Shown here piece by piece: positions 1 through 13,016 of a stretch of 64,000 nucleotides of DNA. Source of the stretch: Zanthoxylum bungeanum. Its lineage: Eukaryota; Streptophyta; Magnoliopsida; Sapindales; Rutaceae. Both the position numbers and the translations under genes were made by a program. The notes under the pieces are model-generated. The model saw only the letters and a program-made list of their open reading frames with translations. It ran no database searches and was not told the DNA's origin. The DNA is taken from assembly GCA_019454045.1 (NCBI GenBank), contig SKCR01007824.1, forward strand, positions 372,001-436,000. Direction: 5' to 3'. How positions within the stretch are numbered: the first letter of the stretch is position 1; each line of letters begins with the position of its first letter.

Positions 1-2430
1 TTGAATGAGGTTGAATTGATGTTGTGCATAATCAATTTCATGAAATTTGGTTGGATCCATTTTTCCCCAAATTTGGGCATGACAAATTTGGGTAAACTTG
101 ATTTTGAGCATGTTTAATGAAATTGGATGATTTAGAATGCTTGAATGTTGTTTAATTGATGATTGATTAGATCAATTTCATGAAAAGTGTTTGGAACAAT
201 TTTTCCCCAATTTGCTTGTGATGGCCGAATTTGGCAAGTGCCCTAATGTCTTGGTTTTTTGATTTGTTCATTGGATGACTTAGAAATCATTTGGGATGTT
301 GAATTTATGTTTGATTGGGTTCAATTGGATTGAATTTGATTTGGGCATTTTTTCCCCTTATGGCCGAGACTTTAGCATGTATAAATTGGGTTTGATTTTG
401 ATTTAATTATGTTGGACATGATTAATTGATGTTAAGCATGATTAATTGGACAAATTTGATGTTTTGGAAACTTTGATTTGGGCATTAATAATGCTATACA
501 CTTAGGTAATTTAATTGGAAAATTTAGAATTTTTGAAATTAAATTATTGGGCTTAAAATTGGATTTGGGCTTTTAAAGTTGTTATTGGGTTTATTGGACT
601 TTGTCGTACAAAGTTGGTTTAGGCCAAAATTGGTTGGATCCAATTAGGCCCAAAACCGCTTCCAAAAGGCCCAAATGCGACTAATGAACCTTTAACGTTT
701 AATTGGGCCTAATGGGCCTAAATTAATTTATGGGCTTATGGGGTAACTCCCGGATTGGACTTTGGTTGCGGGTTTGACCCGAATTGACCAAAAGTCCACG
801 CCTCAAGAAATTAATTAATAGCCCATTAGACTTTAATTAAATTAATATTGGATATTAATCGGGCTTTGAGACCCGTAACGATTAAATTTGGAATTTAAGT
901 CGTAAAGGTTTATTTTATAAAGTGTAATATTTAATTTGGAATTAAATAATGAATTAGAATTAAATGCGTATTAAATTGGATTTAATTATGTAATTTAATT
1001 TAATTTGAGAAATCATATTTTGAGTACGTGTTCGCAATACGAGTTTGACTCGAACAAAATCAAATCTTTGTTTGAACATTGGATGATCACTAATTATCAA
1101 GATTAATTAATTGGATTAGATTGATTGATAACATGCTTGTTTGAATACATGGTTGTGATGCTTGAATAATGTATATCAGATGGATATTAGCCGGGTTGGG
1201 CAATTTTAGAAATTGTTGTAATAAATTTGATTTATTAATTGGACCTGCGTGTCCAGCCTTATCTCCTATTTCTTTGTATTCTCTTCTCACCTATTCCCCT
1301 CTATGTATATGAGGTTTCTTTAGAAGTGTAGTGTAAAGGGTAGAAGTAAATACATGTGCTAGCGGGAGAGAGAAAGTGAGAGATTTGATCTAGGATCAAT
1401 GTAAAATATCCATCCGCATATCATTATTATTTTACATATGCGCTTTATTATGTGTTTAGAATGCATGTTTAAGGGTGTATGATGATGAGACCTTAACAAA
1501 GATAATTAAAATTGGTAGCCAATTTGCACGCGAAAAACCCTCGTTAAATATCAAGCGTTTATTTTCCTTCCATTGAGTGATTCTTACTCAAGATCCGAGA
1601 TTGGCAAGGGTTGTTGGCCAAAGTCAAGCCCTTGTCCGTCAAAGATGTGTTTTAATCACGAGGCTTTGTTCCATATCGGTGTCATGTCCAAGTTGTGGTT
1701 TGTTGGCCAAAGTCAAGACCACTTTTTGTCCATTGACATTGATTACGAAGCTTCCATGTCAATGGGTCCGCGCTTGACTGGGATCACTAGGTTTGTTGTG
1801 CCAAAGCCAAGGCCTAGTTGATTCAGAGGAAAAAGGTTAGGCTATACATTCGATGTATAGGCATATATAAGATATATGTTTGGGACTTGGATGTCCACCT
1901 ACTGGATCTAGGAGTTGGATGAGATCCAATTGATCTTAGAGATCTACCTAGTTAATTATCATACAATTTTGGCCAAAGTCCAAGATTGTGTGATATTTAA
2001 CGGGATCCTAGCCCACTAGGAAACACGGTTTCCCGAGTACTCGACAGAGGGTTAGAGGCTCGACGAAAAATAGTGGGAGGCAAGAATTGAATTTGCAATA
2101 CTCGTTCAATTACTCGCCATACGCGCTCATTTAAATTATTTCGTCATTAGATTAAATGTTAGTTGGACTAATATTTAAATTGTTGTTTTAATAAACAGTT
2201 CGACTGTATTATACTTGATTATATATAATTGGATTATATTAATCAATATATTTGAATTAATTAATTTCAGTTTACAGTTGATTTTATAATTGGATTATAG
2301 TAATAAATGTAATTGAGGTTAATTAATTTGGATTATATTGATTATATAGTTTGACTATTATAATCATTATATTATATATAGTACCACTAATCGTTGATTA
2401 AATAGTTGGACTATTGTAATCAAGATAAAA
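1..2430 (+). other. Untranslated leader of Cop-1
   Basis: This AT-rich stretch corresponds to the region between the primer-binding site and gag in Cop-H (about 24720-27250, minus) and Cop-E (36506-38261 plus 50107-50601). It contains no supported protein. Short open frames around 1573-1821 are present in both Cop-1 and Cop-H but look like chance readings of conserved leader sequence. A leader of more than 2 kb is long for a copia element and is conserved in every family member visible here, which suggests an RNA-level role such as packaging. Confidence 0.7.
1614..1984 (+). repeat. Repeated TTGGCCAA leader motif
   Basis: The phrase TTGGCCAAAGTCAAG occurs at 1614-1628 and 1703-1717, and a near copy lies at 1969-1984. 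The core TTGGCCAA is its own reverse complement. The same motif set appears in the leaders of Cop-E (about 38063, 38150 and 50250), Cop-H (about 25190-25545, minus) and Cop-G (about 63955, minus). The repetition is seen directly; a role in RNA dimerisation or packaging is inference. Confidence 0.6.
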
Positions 2431-5400
2431 TTGAAAAGTTGGATATTTAAAATATAATCTGGGATTAAAATATTTAAATAATTTAATTTTCAAATTGGGA
2501 ATAAATAATAGGTTAATTTATTTGATAAAATAACTTATTATACCTTAAGCCCAAAATTAAGCAAAATAAGTAGAGCATAAAATCTTTGGAAGATTTATGT
2601 GATGATGACTTTAATGCTTAATTTAATATACTTGTCATAAATCTATTTTTAGATTTAAGAAGTATTAAAATTGCAATTTATAATTCTTGGAGAATTAATT
2701 GACTATTCTGGAGGAGATAAAGTCAAAGTTTGCAATTGGGCATGTAGCACGAGGTGCACATCGTTTCGATATTCCGAAACCCAAGGCTTGGCCAAGGTTT
2801 CTGAAATATTGAAAAGATAATTGACATATCCCAAAGTGACTACCATTTGGATATGGCAGACACGAAGGAATTAAAGAAAGGGCAAGGCTCTTACTTTAAA
2901 AAATGTTTGTCTTAGTTATGTCACAGCTAGTTGAAGTATTTTTTAGTGTATTTTAAATACTTAGTGTGGTACATAAAATATAGTATTGATGTTCAGAATC
3001 TGCTTTGAGCAGGATACTGACTTCAAGCTGAGATTGCTCCGAATCGGAAACGGGACGAAAGTCGCTGTTTCGACCGTAGATACCTAAGTTTAGGAACTAC
3101 CCATTTGGGTATATACACTTAAATTAGGAACTGTTATAATGTAACTAGTTTGACTAGAGACATTATCTCTATATCAGTGTTTAATCCGTTGCGGATAAAA
3201 AACCTTTATATTATAGAACACTAAGTGTTTTATTATATAAAGTTGATACTGAGATAAATACATTAGATGTAAATAACAGAATTTATATTTTGAATATAAA
3301 TAAAATCTCAAACATATAAAATGACAAATAAATAGCTCAAATTGATTTGATCAATAGAGACTTATTTGTGGCATTGTTGTCTAGGACACAATTTAACGAG
3401 ACTCGTATATCCACACTTTTGAAGAGTGGGTACTAGGACTGATTTGAATATTCAAATAAGGTCTGCGAATCTAGTTTATTAGGTAAAGTACCTAAAATAC
3501 TATTTACTTGGTAATAGTATAAGGGTCACCGACCTATTAGCCCTATTCATGGTGAAGTAAGTGGGCCCATATCTAGCTAGGCTAGATGTGAACATGAATA
3601 TTTCGTGACCTTGACAGATGTAGCATCACGTTATGGTTATGTGTTTCTTTTGAAGAACACAGATCGGAAATTTTGAAGTTTCGACACGAAGTAAATAAAC
3701 AGATCGGCTATAGTATTATACCGTCACGGTAAGACCGTAATGGAAAATACTTAAGTAAAAGTTTCTTATATACTTGAAAGAGTATAGTATTCTTTCAAAT
3801 GAGGACTCCTCCCGAAACACGTCAAAGTGACGGTGTGTCTGAACGGATTAACCGAATCATGTTAGACATGATAAGGCTAATCATGAGTCGCTCTGAGCAA
3901 CCATTTCCTTCAACGGATAAGTTTTAACAGTGCAATAACTTATTTAGAATAAGGTTCCATATAAATCTGTTTGACAGATGTCATATAGGATATGAACAGG
4001 GAAGAAACGAGGTTTCTCATTCCTGATAATTTGGGTATGCCAGGCATAACGTTTGGATGATACCAAACTAAGGACCCAAATTGGATAAGTGCCAATATTG
4101 GTTATCCTAAAGGAAACCATAAGTATAGTACTTGTAAATCTCACATGAGAACAATGTGATTGTTGCTCACCATGCGGTTTTTCCTGAGAGGAATACCGAT
4201 ATGCAGTGGTCAGTGGGAGGATAGTGATACTCGATGAAAATCGAAGTAATACTGTTCAAGGCACAAAGTCCTTAATGGAACACAAATAGTTCATCTATGA
4301 TGAATCTATACCATTAATCTTCAAATACACAAGAAACTCGTAGATCGGATAGAGTCAGAAAACGACCTAGGGTATGGGTTTCTGATCTCACCTCATAAAG
4401 ATGTTAATCTTTTAAGGTATACCAACCGAATACGTTTTGAGGAAGTGATACGAGGTATCGACTCCTTATTATGGCAAAGTGCCATGAATCCGAAATGGAT
4501 TCCATGTATAACAACTATTTTGGATACTAGTTGTTGTACCATAAGGCATTGTGCCTATTGGTACATTAAACGTCTTCAAGGAAGACATACATGGAAGGCA
4601 ACATACCAACGTACAAAGCTGGGCTTTTGACGGAAAGGTATCGTTATCAACATTGTGTTAATAACGGTTCAACCTTTTACCTGTTGCCATGGTAAATCCA
4701 TTTTGAAGATGCTTGTTAATAACTGCATATTTCATTTATGAAATGTGTCAGTTACAAATCAAAATCGCTTTCCTGAAAAGGAAACCTTTTGGAGTATGTT
4801 TACAACATCCTGACGATTTTGTATAACCGACAAACAAGGTTTGTGGGTTATTCGATCCATGTTTGGATTGAAGCAAGCATAAGGTTCTTGGAACTGACGT
4901 TTTGAAATAATCATAATAGGTTATGATTTGACTCAAAACGAAATAATTCTTGTGTATATAAGGAGGTTAGTGGGAGAGGGCACTGACAATGAAATTCCCA
5001 TAAAACAATTGGTGAAAGCTTGGCTTTCATAGATATTCTTTCATAAGAATTCTTCGTAGAATTCTGGGGAGTAACAACCTTTATTCAAGGAATAAAGATC
5101 TACTGGGATAGATTTGGTTGTTAACACTCTCTGGGAAATTGTACATTTAAAATGTACTTGATAGGGTGTCTCATACGTTTCGAGCATATGGAGTCACGAT
5201 CAGGTCAATCCAAGTGATAGTCACTGGATTGAAGATTAAGAACATCTGTTAGTATCTTAGAGAACTAAAGATGCTGTCTTAAATTATGGAGTAGGAGAAC
5301 TTGAAGTGACTGGGATCACTGCTGCAAGTTTCCAAACAATTAAATACTACTGTACTATAAAGTTTGAATAACGGGACAGTGAGCTGGAAATATTCCGAGC

Positions 5401-5743
5401 AAGATAACTGTTGCCGAATAAACAACAAATTCGGATTATTGCTGCAGCTGAGGCATCAATAGAAGCCATTTGGATTGATAATAAATCTAATTAGATTAGA
5501 TATAGTTCTGTTAGCGGCTGAGCTAGGCGTCAGCACAGGCTAAAGAATTAATGGTCTCATCGACGATCCAGATATATACTTCTATATCATCTGATTCGTT
5601 CGGATTATACATCGTGGCGATGTGATGATCGTATAAATCGCGTCAGAAGATAATTACGCAAATCCGCTGACGAAAACCTTTCCTCAGCAATTTGAGCGAA
5701 CCGTACATAGTTCGGGTGTTGGACACTTGAGTGACTGGCTATG
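2431..5743 (+). pseudogene. Decayed copia gag-pol of Cop-1
   Basis: The region is collinear with Cop-G and Cop-E gag-pol but is broken by stops and indels throughout, with no open frame above about 70 codons. Most of gag is eroded or missing, and a remnant near 2780 matches the basic linker of Cop-E gag. An integrase-like segment runs about 3360-4130, including the HHCC-zinc and catalytic-core regions. Reverse transcriptase starts near 4440, and the RNase H end lies about 5390-5740. A TAA stop at 3730-3732 falls just before the codon for the second catalytic Asp of integrase, and the same stop is in Cop-H. The product would not be functional. Confidence 0.75.
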
Positions 5744-5758
5744 TGCCAAGTGGGAGAT
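5744..5758 (+). other. Polypurine tract of Cop-1
   Basis: The sequence GCCAAGTGGGAGAT lies immediately before the LTR start (TGTTGGA). This is the standard plus-strand primer position, and the same tract precedes the 3' LTRs of Cop-H, Cop-F and Cop-G. Confidence 0.8.
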
Positions 5759-7886
5759 TGTTGGATAAAATGACCCATAGCGTCACTATTTGCACAGATC
5801 ATTGTGTTGTTGTAGCAAATTAACTATGTGACAAGGAAATTGCACTCTCATCATTTGTGATTAAATCACCATAGATATATAAATGAAGAGAGGTCCATAT
5901 GATTAGTTCCTGGATTGAGATGATATGAGACAGTATCAGTCCACGAAGGATTAATCATTAAATATCCCTATCCGGAGTATTATCCAGACAGGACATCAAT
6001 AATGCGGAATAGGCTAGTATTGCACTTGTGCGCGTTGTGAGGGCACAACAGCATAGTTCTTATATATATAAGTATTGGATACTTATGCAAGTGCGATAGG
6101 AGGTGTGTTTCACCGATGGTATGGGAAATAGCTTCGCTCTGGATAGACCCCTCGGAATCCCATTGGTATTATGACTATGTGTCTATGGGAGGCCGAAATC
6201 AAGGTAGGTGTGTATAGTCTTAACCTGAGACTTACATCGCTAATACTTATGATAATCGGTAGACTTTAGTCTTGGTGGTACAGGGCTTTAACCGGTTCTA
6301 CGTACACCGCTTCTGGGTTTATCAGAGAGTCGTAGTGTATTGGGTGTGATGTCAAGACGGAAGTATCACTTCAGTCATATTGGAGATGATGTCACGCAGG
6401 ATATGGTACTAGTGCTCTTGAGTGTTGCGCAACCATCGGATATTATGACTAGGTCATGCATATCCGATTATATAGACTAGTTACCAGACATCCGACATGT
6501 GCTTCGGACGGGGCAGACACTTATCCAGCCCCAGCCCTAGCACGTGACTATCCGATACTGGGCCGATATACACAATACTACGGTATACTACGCTTGATAC
6601 AGATCTATATATTCCTGTAAGAATATTTCTGGAGAATTGGGTAGGCATGGCGCTTTGCTAGAAGCGAACCTTGTCTTGTAAATCGGTATAAACGTAGTAC
6701 GAGGTACTTACGTGTTCGGATAATCCGACGACCGTATTTACTGCCAACATATCCGGAGATCTCATGGGTCGCTTCCTGAAGATTCACCGATGATGTATAA
6801 CTCGCACTTTAATTAATCTGGGATTAATTGGAAGAGAGAGAAAATTAATCTGGGATTAATTGCGGTGATATTTTATCTGGGATAAAATATTAATTAAAGA
6901 GAGAGAACGATTAATTTGGAATTAATCGATAAAATAATATATTTTATATATTATTAGAAATTGGATTTCGACGCGGAATTAAAATTAGATTTTAATTCGG
7001 GCGAACGAATTAATTTAGAATTAATTCGTTAGCGACGTGAATAGTGATTTCGCTAGGCGTAATCATTTAATTACGACGCGACGGAAAATTCGTTAATTTG
7101 GAATTAGCGAACCCGAGCCCGGGATTATTTGCGAGCGCATTCGCATTTCGAATTCGAGTGCGGCATGCAATTCAAATCGAGCGTCAAATCGCTAGTCGCA
7201 TCAATTGTCAAATCACTTGTCACTTTGAGTGATGTGATATGATATATGTCACTTTATTAAAGTGAAGTGACTTGATGTAAAAAGTAGAAGTGATGGGTGA
7301 AAAGTTGAAAGCTTTTGCTTTTTGCTTTTTGACTTTTTAATTAAAGTTTTGTATATCCTTTTATTTTATATTACTTGGTAAATAAAGAAAAATAAAATGA
7401 CATATAAAAGCATCACTTTCTCTCTCTTGTTTAGTGACTTACGGTTTTAGGCTTTTGGAGCCAAAAAACCCTTCATCTTTCTCTCTTCTCCCTCTCACGG
7501 CTTCAAGCCGATTTCTTCACAAAATGTTTCTGGTTTGACCGAAATTTTGAGAAGCAAATGAAGAAGAGTAGTGCTAGCACACACATGGGTTATATTATGG
7601 TGATAGGGAAACGAATTTGTGAGCTTGGATTTATTTTTGGAGCTTGAAGCTTTGAGCTTCCATGGAGTCATCAATGGCCGAATTTAGAAGGCATCAAAAC
7701 AGCCCCAACCGAGCATCACAGCAGCTCAATGGAGTCCAAAACCGAGCTTGGAGGGAGGCAAAAACGCAACTTGTTCTTCCTAGCATCAAACCGATCAATG
7801 TGAGTTTATTCCGCACCTCCTTTGACATGTATTCACTCGTTTTTATGCATGATATGTGATCCTTGGGACTTGATTGAAACTCTACA
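5759..7886 (+). repeat. 3' LTR of Cop-1 (2128 bp)
   Basis: The LTR begins TGTTGGATAAAATG directly after the polypurine tract and ends CTCTACA. It is homologous along its length to the inverted LTRs of Cop-H (19340-21435 and 27271-29376) and to those of Cop-E and Cop-G. It carries conserved blocks of short inverted AATTAAT-type repeats near 6800-7100. Confidence 0.85.
7403..7410 (+). promoter_or_regulatory. Probable TATA box in Cop-1 LTR
   Basis: TATAAAAG lies in the second half of the LTR, after an AT-rich stretch and before a CT-rich stretch, where a plant retroelement core promoter is expected. The equivalent TATATAAA is present in both Cop-H LTRs. Confidence 0.5.
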
Positions 7887-8119
7887 ATGTTTTGATACTA
7901 GACTTACTTTTGAAGCACATAGGGCGTTAGCCAGATTTTATTTTAGTTGTTTAAGAAATAGAATGTTTCTAAAAGATACGTTTTATTACAGATATTTTAC
8001 AAATGATGGGTTTTAGAAAGATAGATTTTTAAAGCGTGAGTTTATGATTTTTTGAAGCATGGGGGAAAAATCCCACCACAGTATGTAACTTGATATGACA
8101 TATGCACATGTAGAGGACT

Positions 8120-8400
8120 GGGGGGATGACGATACGTAACGCCCCAGATCCTAGTTTAAGACTAGGGATGACAGATGCGTCTAGATCCTAGATTCAGAGC
8201 TTGGAGGGTAGCATAGATCTGCACCCATACTTCTAGTTCAGTGGCTTGAGGGACAACGATACGTAACACCATAAGACCATTAGTTTCAGGGACATAGGTG
8301 GTATGCTTTGGGGGACGGCGAAAATTAACGCCCCAAAGTCATGGATTCACACTCCTGGCTCTAGTTAGGCGTATGGGGGGATGGCGATACGTAACGCCCC
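8120..8400 (+). repeat. Four hairpin-forming repeats in Chr-1 5' LTR
   Basis: Four copies of a G-run/GGCGATACGTAACGCC/C-run module occur at about 8120-8145, 8248-8270, 8307-8337 and 8375-8400. Each can fold as a stem of GGGG and GGCG pairing with CGCC and CCCC around a loop containing TACGTA. The copies are separated by unrelated spacers and recur in the same order in the 3' LTR. Confidence 0.7.
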
Positions 8401-8404
8401 GTAC

Positions 8405-8600
8405 GTTAGGTTTTCAGAGATAGAGACCAGTTTTGAGAAACAGTTTTCAGAGATTAGTTTTTAAAAATAGTTTTCAGAAATAGATATTTCAGAAATAAGT
8501 TTTCAGAATAGATATTTCAGATATAGGTTTTCAAAACTAGATTTTCAAAAAAAGACTTCAGAAAAGTTTTCTAGGAAGAAAGTTGTTTTCAAGTAATAAG
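8405..8600 (+). repeat. GTTTTCAGA minisatellite-like tract
   Basis: This is a degenerate tandem tract built on GTTTTCAGAGA/GTTTTCAGAAATAG units of about 14-20 bp, and it is repeated at 14893-15080 in the other LTR. It has no coding content. Confidence 0.6.
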
Positions 8601-8935
8601 AGAGATTTTAGAAAAGATAATTTATGATGAAATTGATTTTAGGACCGTGGATTTTCAAAAGAACTTTTAGTACTACTTTTAGCATATAGATTGTTTAGTA
8701 AAAAATATGCATGTAAAGAGTTATAAATGTTCATTTCTAAAGTTGTAATGTATAGTGAATTTGGGTATTTACTTTGAAAAGCATTATGCATTTATGAGAT
8801 TGAGTTGGGCATCAGTCCCATGCATGAGTTTATACATCATATGAGTTTAATATTGTTAGAAAGTCAGAGGCTCAGGGGGATAGTATGACCTATTCCCTTG
8901 CCGGTAGCATCTCCTGGATTGGGGATGTTATAAAA

Positions 8936-8950
8936 TGGTATTCGAGCATG
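8936..8950 (+). other. Primer-binding site of Chr-1 (initiator-Met type)
   Basis: TGGTATTCGAGCATGG begins three bases after the 5' LTR. It resembles the plant initiator-methionine tRNA complement TGGTATCAGAGC with small changes, and this spacing is standard for LTR elements. Confidence 0.65.
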
Positions 8951-11900
8951 GTCTAGGGTGTCAGTGACTGCAGTGGGCAGAGTGCTGGGGTTTTGTATAC
9001 GTAGTATGTTCGGGATACCTGTATACGAGGCACTACCTCTCCAGTATCTGATCCTTGAGTATGTCCTCAAGTCCTATAGAAAGGTTAGTAAGCTTTCCTA
9101 GACTAATCGAACAATATTTTTCTTATGAAAATAATTATACTCTAGATCCAATTTGAGAATTCTCCTATAGTTATCCTGGATTATCATCAGAAGTGCAGAC
9201 AAGCTATAAGGCTAGATAGTGAAGTGTTTTGAATATTCATCCAAGGGAGTGGGAAGAGAAATCTATAAGAAGAGTAAAAGAATAAGGTACAGATGATCTA
9301 AGTAATCAGAGGTAGTAAAGAGATAGAGGTACAAAATGAGATGATAAAGAAAACACTAGAACTTATAGTAGTAAATAGCATATATCAAGCCTGAACAAGA
9401 GTAAAATATTGAGTAAACCTGAGTAAAATTCCTTCTTTTCTACCAAGATTCCTTTTCTCAGCAGAAAACTCCTTCAAGTAGACCCAATAGCCATAAGAAT
9501 CTCTTATGGATAGCAAAGTTTTACCATGACTAGCGAAAATAGTCAGAAAAAGAAGAGAAACGAAAGATCAGGATTAGTTAATGGAGTTTCCAGTAAACCC
9601 AAGCTATCGTAGAAGATGTAGGAGTTTTGGATAACCAAATCCGGATCCGTGAGAAAGTAAAATGAAAGACATAAAGAGAAGTGATTAGTTACCTTAACCA
9701 AAGAAACAGATATAGATAAGATCAGACTTACCAAAATCCTCGCCACCTAGTAATTCCAGTAAGGGAGCTATCCTGGTGGAGCTTATCTCATACCTACCTT
9801 ACATGAGTATTAGACTCTACCATGATACATAGTACCAGAACAAGGACCACGATAATTATCGAGATGTAGAGGGTTGCCCCATTCTTTCCCAACTTAGTTA
9901 AAGATAACCGTAAGAAAATTCGATGAAAATTTAACCTTAGTCAGAAATAGGAAACACTAAATGATAGACCACCCAGAAAAGAACTAAGGAGGATTTAAGA
10001 GATAGAAAAGAAAAAACCTGACCCAAGTCAAGAAGGGATAAGTAGTAGTACTTGTGAGAAACCCATAGATCAGACAAATACTAGTAGAAGTTCACGTGAG
10101 TTCAAAAAAGATAGAATTATGAGATATGAGAGACTCAGGATTTAAAAAAGAGTACCAATACGAATAAAAAGATTAGATAGCAAAGTCGTGGCTTATAGCT
10201 AGAGTAGAGAGCAAAAATCTAGAAAACAGCCAGAAGAACGAACCATCACTAGTCTCAATATGGTTTAGAACAAAGAGATGGAATATGAAAATAGTAAAAA
10301 GGAAATAGAAAATAACAAGAGAATTCAGTAAGTATAGTGACATAGATAATGTATCTTAGAAACAACAACATAAGTGAAGACCTCGGAAGGATTGATCAAG
10401 ATTAAGGAACCATAAGACATGGAATAGTTGATACAACTTCAAGCAATATGAATGATAATTCTTCCTTCCAGCAACCCTACTTCAGTAAGTATATATACAC
10501 TCAACCAGAAGTGGGAAGCATGTGTATACCCATCAACTTGGAGTTTAGTAAGGATTTCATTAAGTAAAGAATGGAGTGGGATAGGATGGGAAAATTATAA
10601 AATAGTAAGATAGTCAAACAATAGAACAGATAGCTCCTAAGAAAGTAAAGGTTAAAAAGAGTAAGAATTCGAAGTAAGCGACGTATAGCAAGGCAGAAGT
10701 AAGATACCCGGCTTATAAAGAGTTTCTCATAGCTTAGACACCCAAATTATACATGAGTAGTGATAGTGTATTAACCAAGTTAAAAGATTGGTAGTTATGC
10801 TATAACATTTGTTAAGATAGGGAGCTTCCAAGGAAGTGAGGACTTATAAGAATCAAGAAACCGAGATAAGGAAGAAAGTCAAATAACAGAGTAAAACTTA
10901 TAAAGGAGTAATATTGGGAGTACAATAGGAATTTGAGAGAGCATGGATCTTATGGAGGTTCTCAGCAAGAAGTAGTATGATCAATAGCCAGAGCTAAATT
11001 ATGAATAAGTTGAGGAGGATAATTCAAATGGTTTTTAGCATAAGTACTTAAGTCTCGGAGCTAATACCAGATGCACTGATAAGAGAGTCCTAAGCTCGTA
11101 GATAAGTAGCACGAGCAATTGTAGTACGGGTAATTGGCGAGAACACCACAATTAGAAAATTTCAGGACAAACTCCACCCTCCCAACCCTCGACAGAAAAT
11201 AGTGAAAAAGTTAGACCTTGATGTTCCCCTTAAGGCACTCCTGGGAGTAATAGAATGCATAGTGGAAGGAGACAGAAACATAAAGCCTTTGAATATGGTA
11301 CAAGAACAAAATGGAAGAAGAAAATAGCCCGAAGTGAGAGACTTAATAGAGAAGTTGTCTAGATGAAGTGATGAAGAGATAAAGTATTAGTTTAGTAGTA
11401 ACGAGGATATAAAATAATAGCGTTAGACATGGATAGGGACATGCAAGAGATAATATCCTTCTGGTAAGGCAACAGAGGCATAGACCATGAAACTTCCGGG
11501 TATAGAAGGAGATCAGAGGAAAAATGAAGAAGGTCAATAAATCAAAGTTTAGAAGAGGAACTGTTGAAGTGTAGCGACAATAACAGAGAATATGGAGTAA
11601 GCAATGAGAGAATGGCGTAACAGTAAGATTTCTTAGTATTGGAATGAAACTAAAGTTCTATTACATTTTAACTCATGTAATCATGCAAAGTAATTAGCCA
11701 TAGTTAAAGTCGACCTAACCCCCATAGTTTGGGATGACATTAGCCATGGGAATAGATGGTTTGGTAAATGTGTAGTGTTATATGGAACCAAGGAGATAAG
11801 TCCACTTCAATGCTGTATTTTATACAGTGTGTGAGTTGTTAAGGTATAATTTACATAAACGGTTATCAGATAAAGATAAAATCCATAATTTTGTGTATAT

Positions 11901-13002
11901 TTATGTATACGTGATTAGCAACACTTGATGAAGCAAGAATATGGAAACAATAAAGAGGGAGATCCCAGGATGCAACCAGGTAAGGAGAATAAGTTAAGGA
12001 CATCGTAACCGAATTTGTAGTAAGAATGAAAGTAAAAGTATGAAAAGAACATGAATTATAGCTAGAACCGAATCGCCAATATCGACGTTGAAATATGGAA
12101 TATGATTTAAGTAAAAGTATACATACAGTTAAGCTCAACTTAAGAACCTTGCTTCTAAGTCATTAGCAAATTGTGAAGAATCTCGAAAGAAGCTACATAG
12201 AATTAACCACCTTAGCATAAAAGCCATTTAGTACATAATACTAGTATGCAAGAGATACATGAAGAATCTAACCCTGCACTATAAAGTGCTAAGCTCCATA
12301 GATAGCCAGAGAAGTGAGAACTTGGAAAAACAGAACCCATAAGTAGTTGAAGCTTAGTGAGAAAATAGAGAGTTAAATAATTAAGTTATGGAGATGAACA
12401 CTAGTTTGTGATACGTGAGCAGCATTAAGGGAATATACAAGAGATTATTCTTTTATACACTTGCACCAGAATGGAATCAGTACACGCGAAAGGCTTAATC
12501 ATTGAGAACGCTAGTAGTTGAGAGGAGTTCGAAAGTACCTGTTGGGAAGAACCAGTTGGAGATAAGTAAAGTTGGTCATAGCTAGGAATCAAAGAATGAG
12601 ATTTCTGTAAGGCGTAACAATAGTTGTAGCTTGACAGTGGTATTAAATACTCAGTGGAACTCTCACAAAGTAAGGACATGTAATTGCCACTCAATCACGA
12701 ATTCAAGAGGTATCATACATGAAATAGATATTATGATAAGGAGAAGAGTAATGGATACTTATGAGCTTAATAAATAAAGTAAATATTAATCAATGCAGAT
12801 AGAAATAAAGTACCTTCTAGGTTATGATACAATTGATGGAAGCGAAGTAGAGAATAAATATGTAGACGGCTAAAAGTTGGTGACCTAAGACATATCATGT
12901 GAATCATGTAACTTGCGATAAGATGTTCAGTATCGAGAATTTCAGATCTAGACAGACTCCAGAATTTCAGTTTAAAAGAGGATTCGAGGACAAATCCTAT
13001 TT
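8951..13002 (+). other. Non-coding interior of Chr-1
   Basis: Four kilobases lie between the primer-binding site and polypurine tract. I could find no gag zinc knuckle, protease, reverse transcriptase or integrase motif on either strand, and the longest open frames are about 90 codons. The plus strand is visibly rich in A and G. The region may be a fully decayed gag-pol or a replacement sequence, and I cannot tell which. Confidence 0.6.
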
Positions 13003-13016
13003 AAGGGGGAAGAATT
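13003..13016 (+). other. Polypurine tract of Chr-1
   Basis: AAGGGGGAAGAATT lies immediately 5' of the LTR start TGTAACATCC, matching the usual chromovirus 3' junction. Confidence 0.8.

Larger units (their letters stand above)
1..7886 (+). mobile_element. Ty1/copia element Cop-1, 5' truncated by window
   Basis: This is a copia-type LTR retrotransposon read on the plus strand. Its order is long untranslated leader, decayed gag-pol, polypurine tract and 3' LTR; the 5' LTR and primer-binding site lie before base 1. It was identified by collinearity with Cop-H (19340-29376, opposite strand), with which it shares leader, pol remnant and LTR, and by protein-level similarity of the pol remnant to Cop-G. 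The 3' LTR ends in CA at 7886 and is followed by ATGTT. The same ATGTT occurs at 14350 in the uninterrupted LTR of Chr-1, so Cop-1 sits inside the 5' LTR of Chr-1 and ATGTT is the expected 5-bp target duplication. The left copy of that duplication is outside the window and cannot be checked. Confidence 0.85.
7887..8932 (+). repeat. 5' LTR remnant of Chr-1
   Basis: It is a direct repeat of 14350-15594. The left part of this LTR, about 1.3 kb by comparison with the 3' LTR, lies beyond Cop-1 and outside the window. The 3' LTR contains about 184 bp (15162-15346) that are missing here near 8680. It ends GGGGATGTTATA, a one-base variant of the expected GATGTTACA. Confidence 0.85.

Noticed and set aside
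1573..1821. An 82-codon open frame conserved between Cop-1 and Cop-H (25340-25588)
   Set aside because: It is in the untranslated leader. Conservation reflects shared ancestry of two copies; in Cop-E the equivalent stretch is broken by indels, so there is no sign of protein-level constraint.
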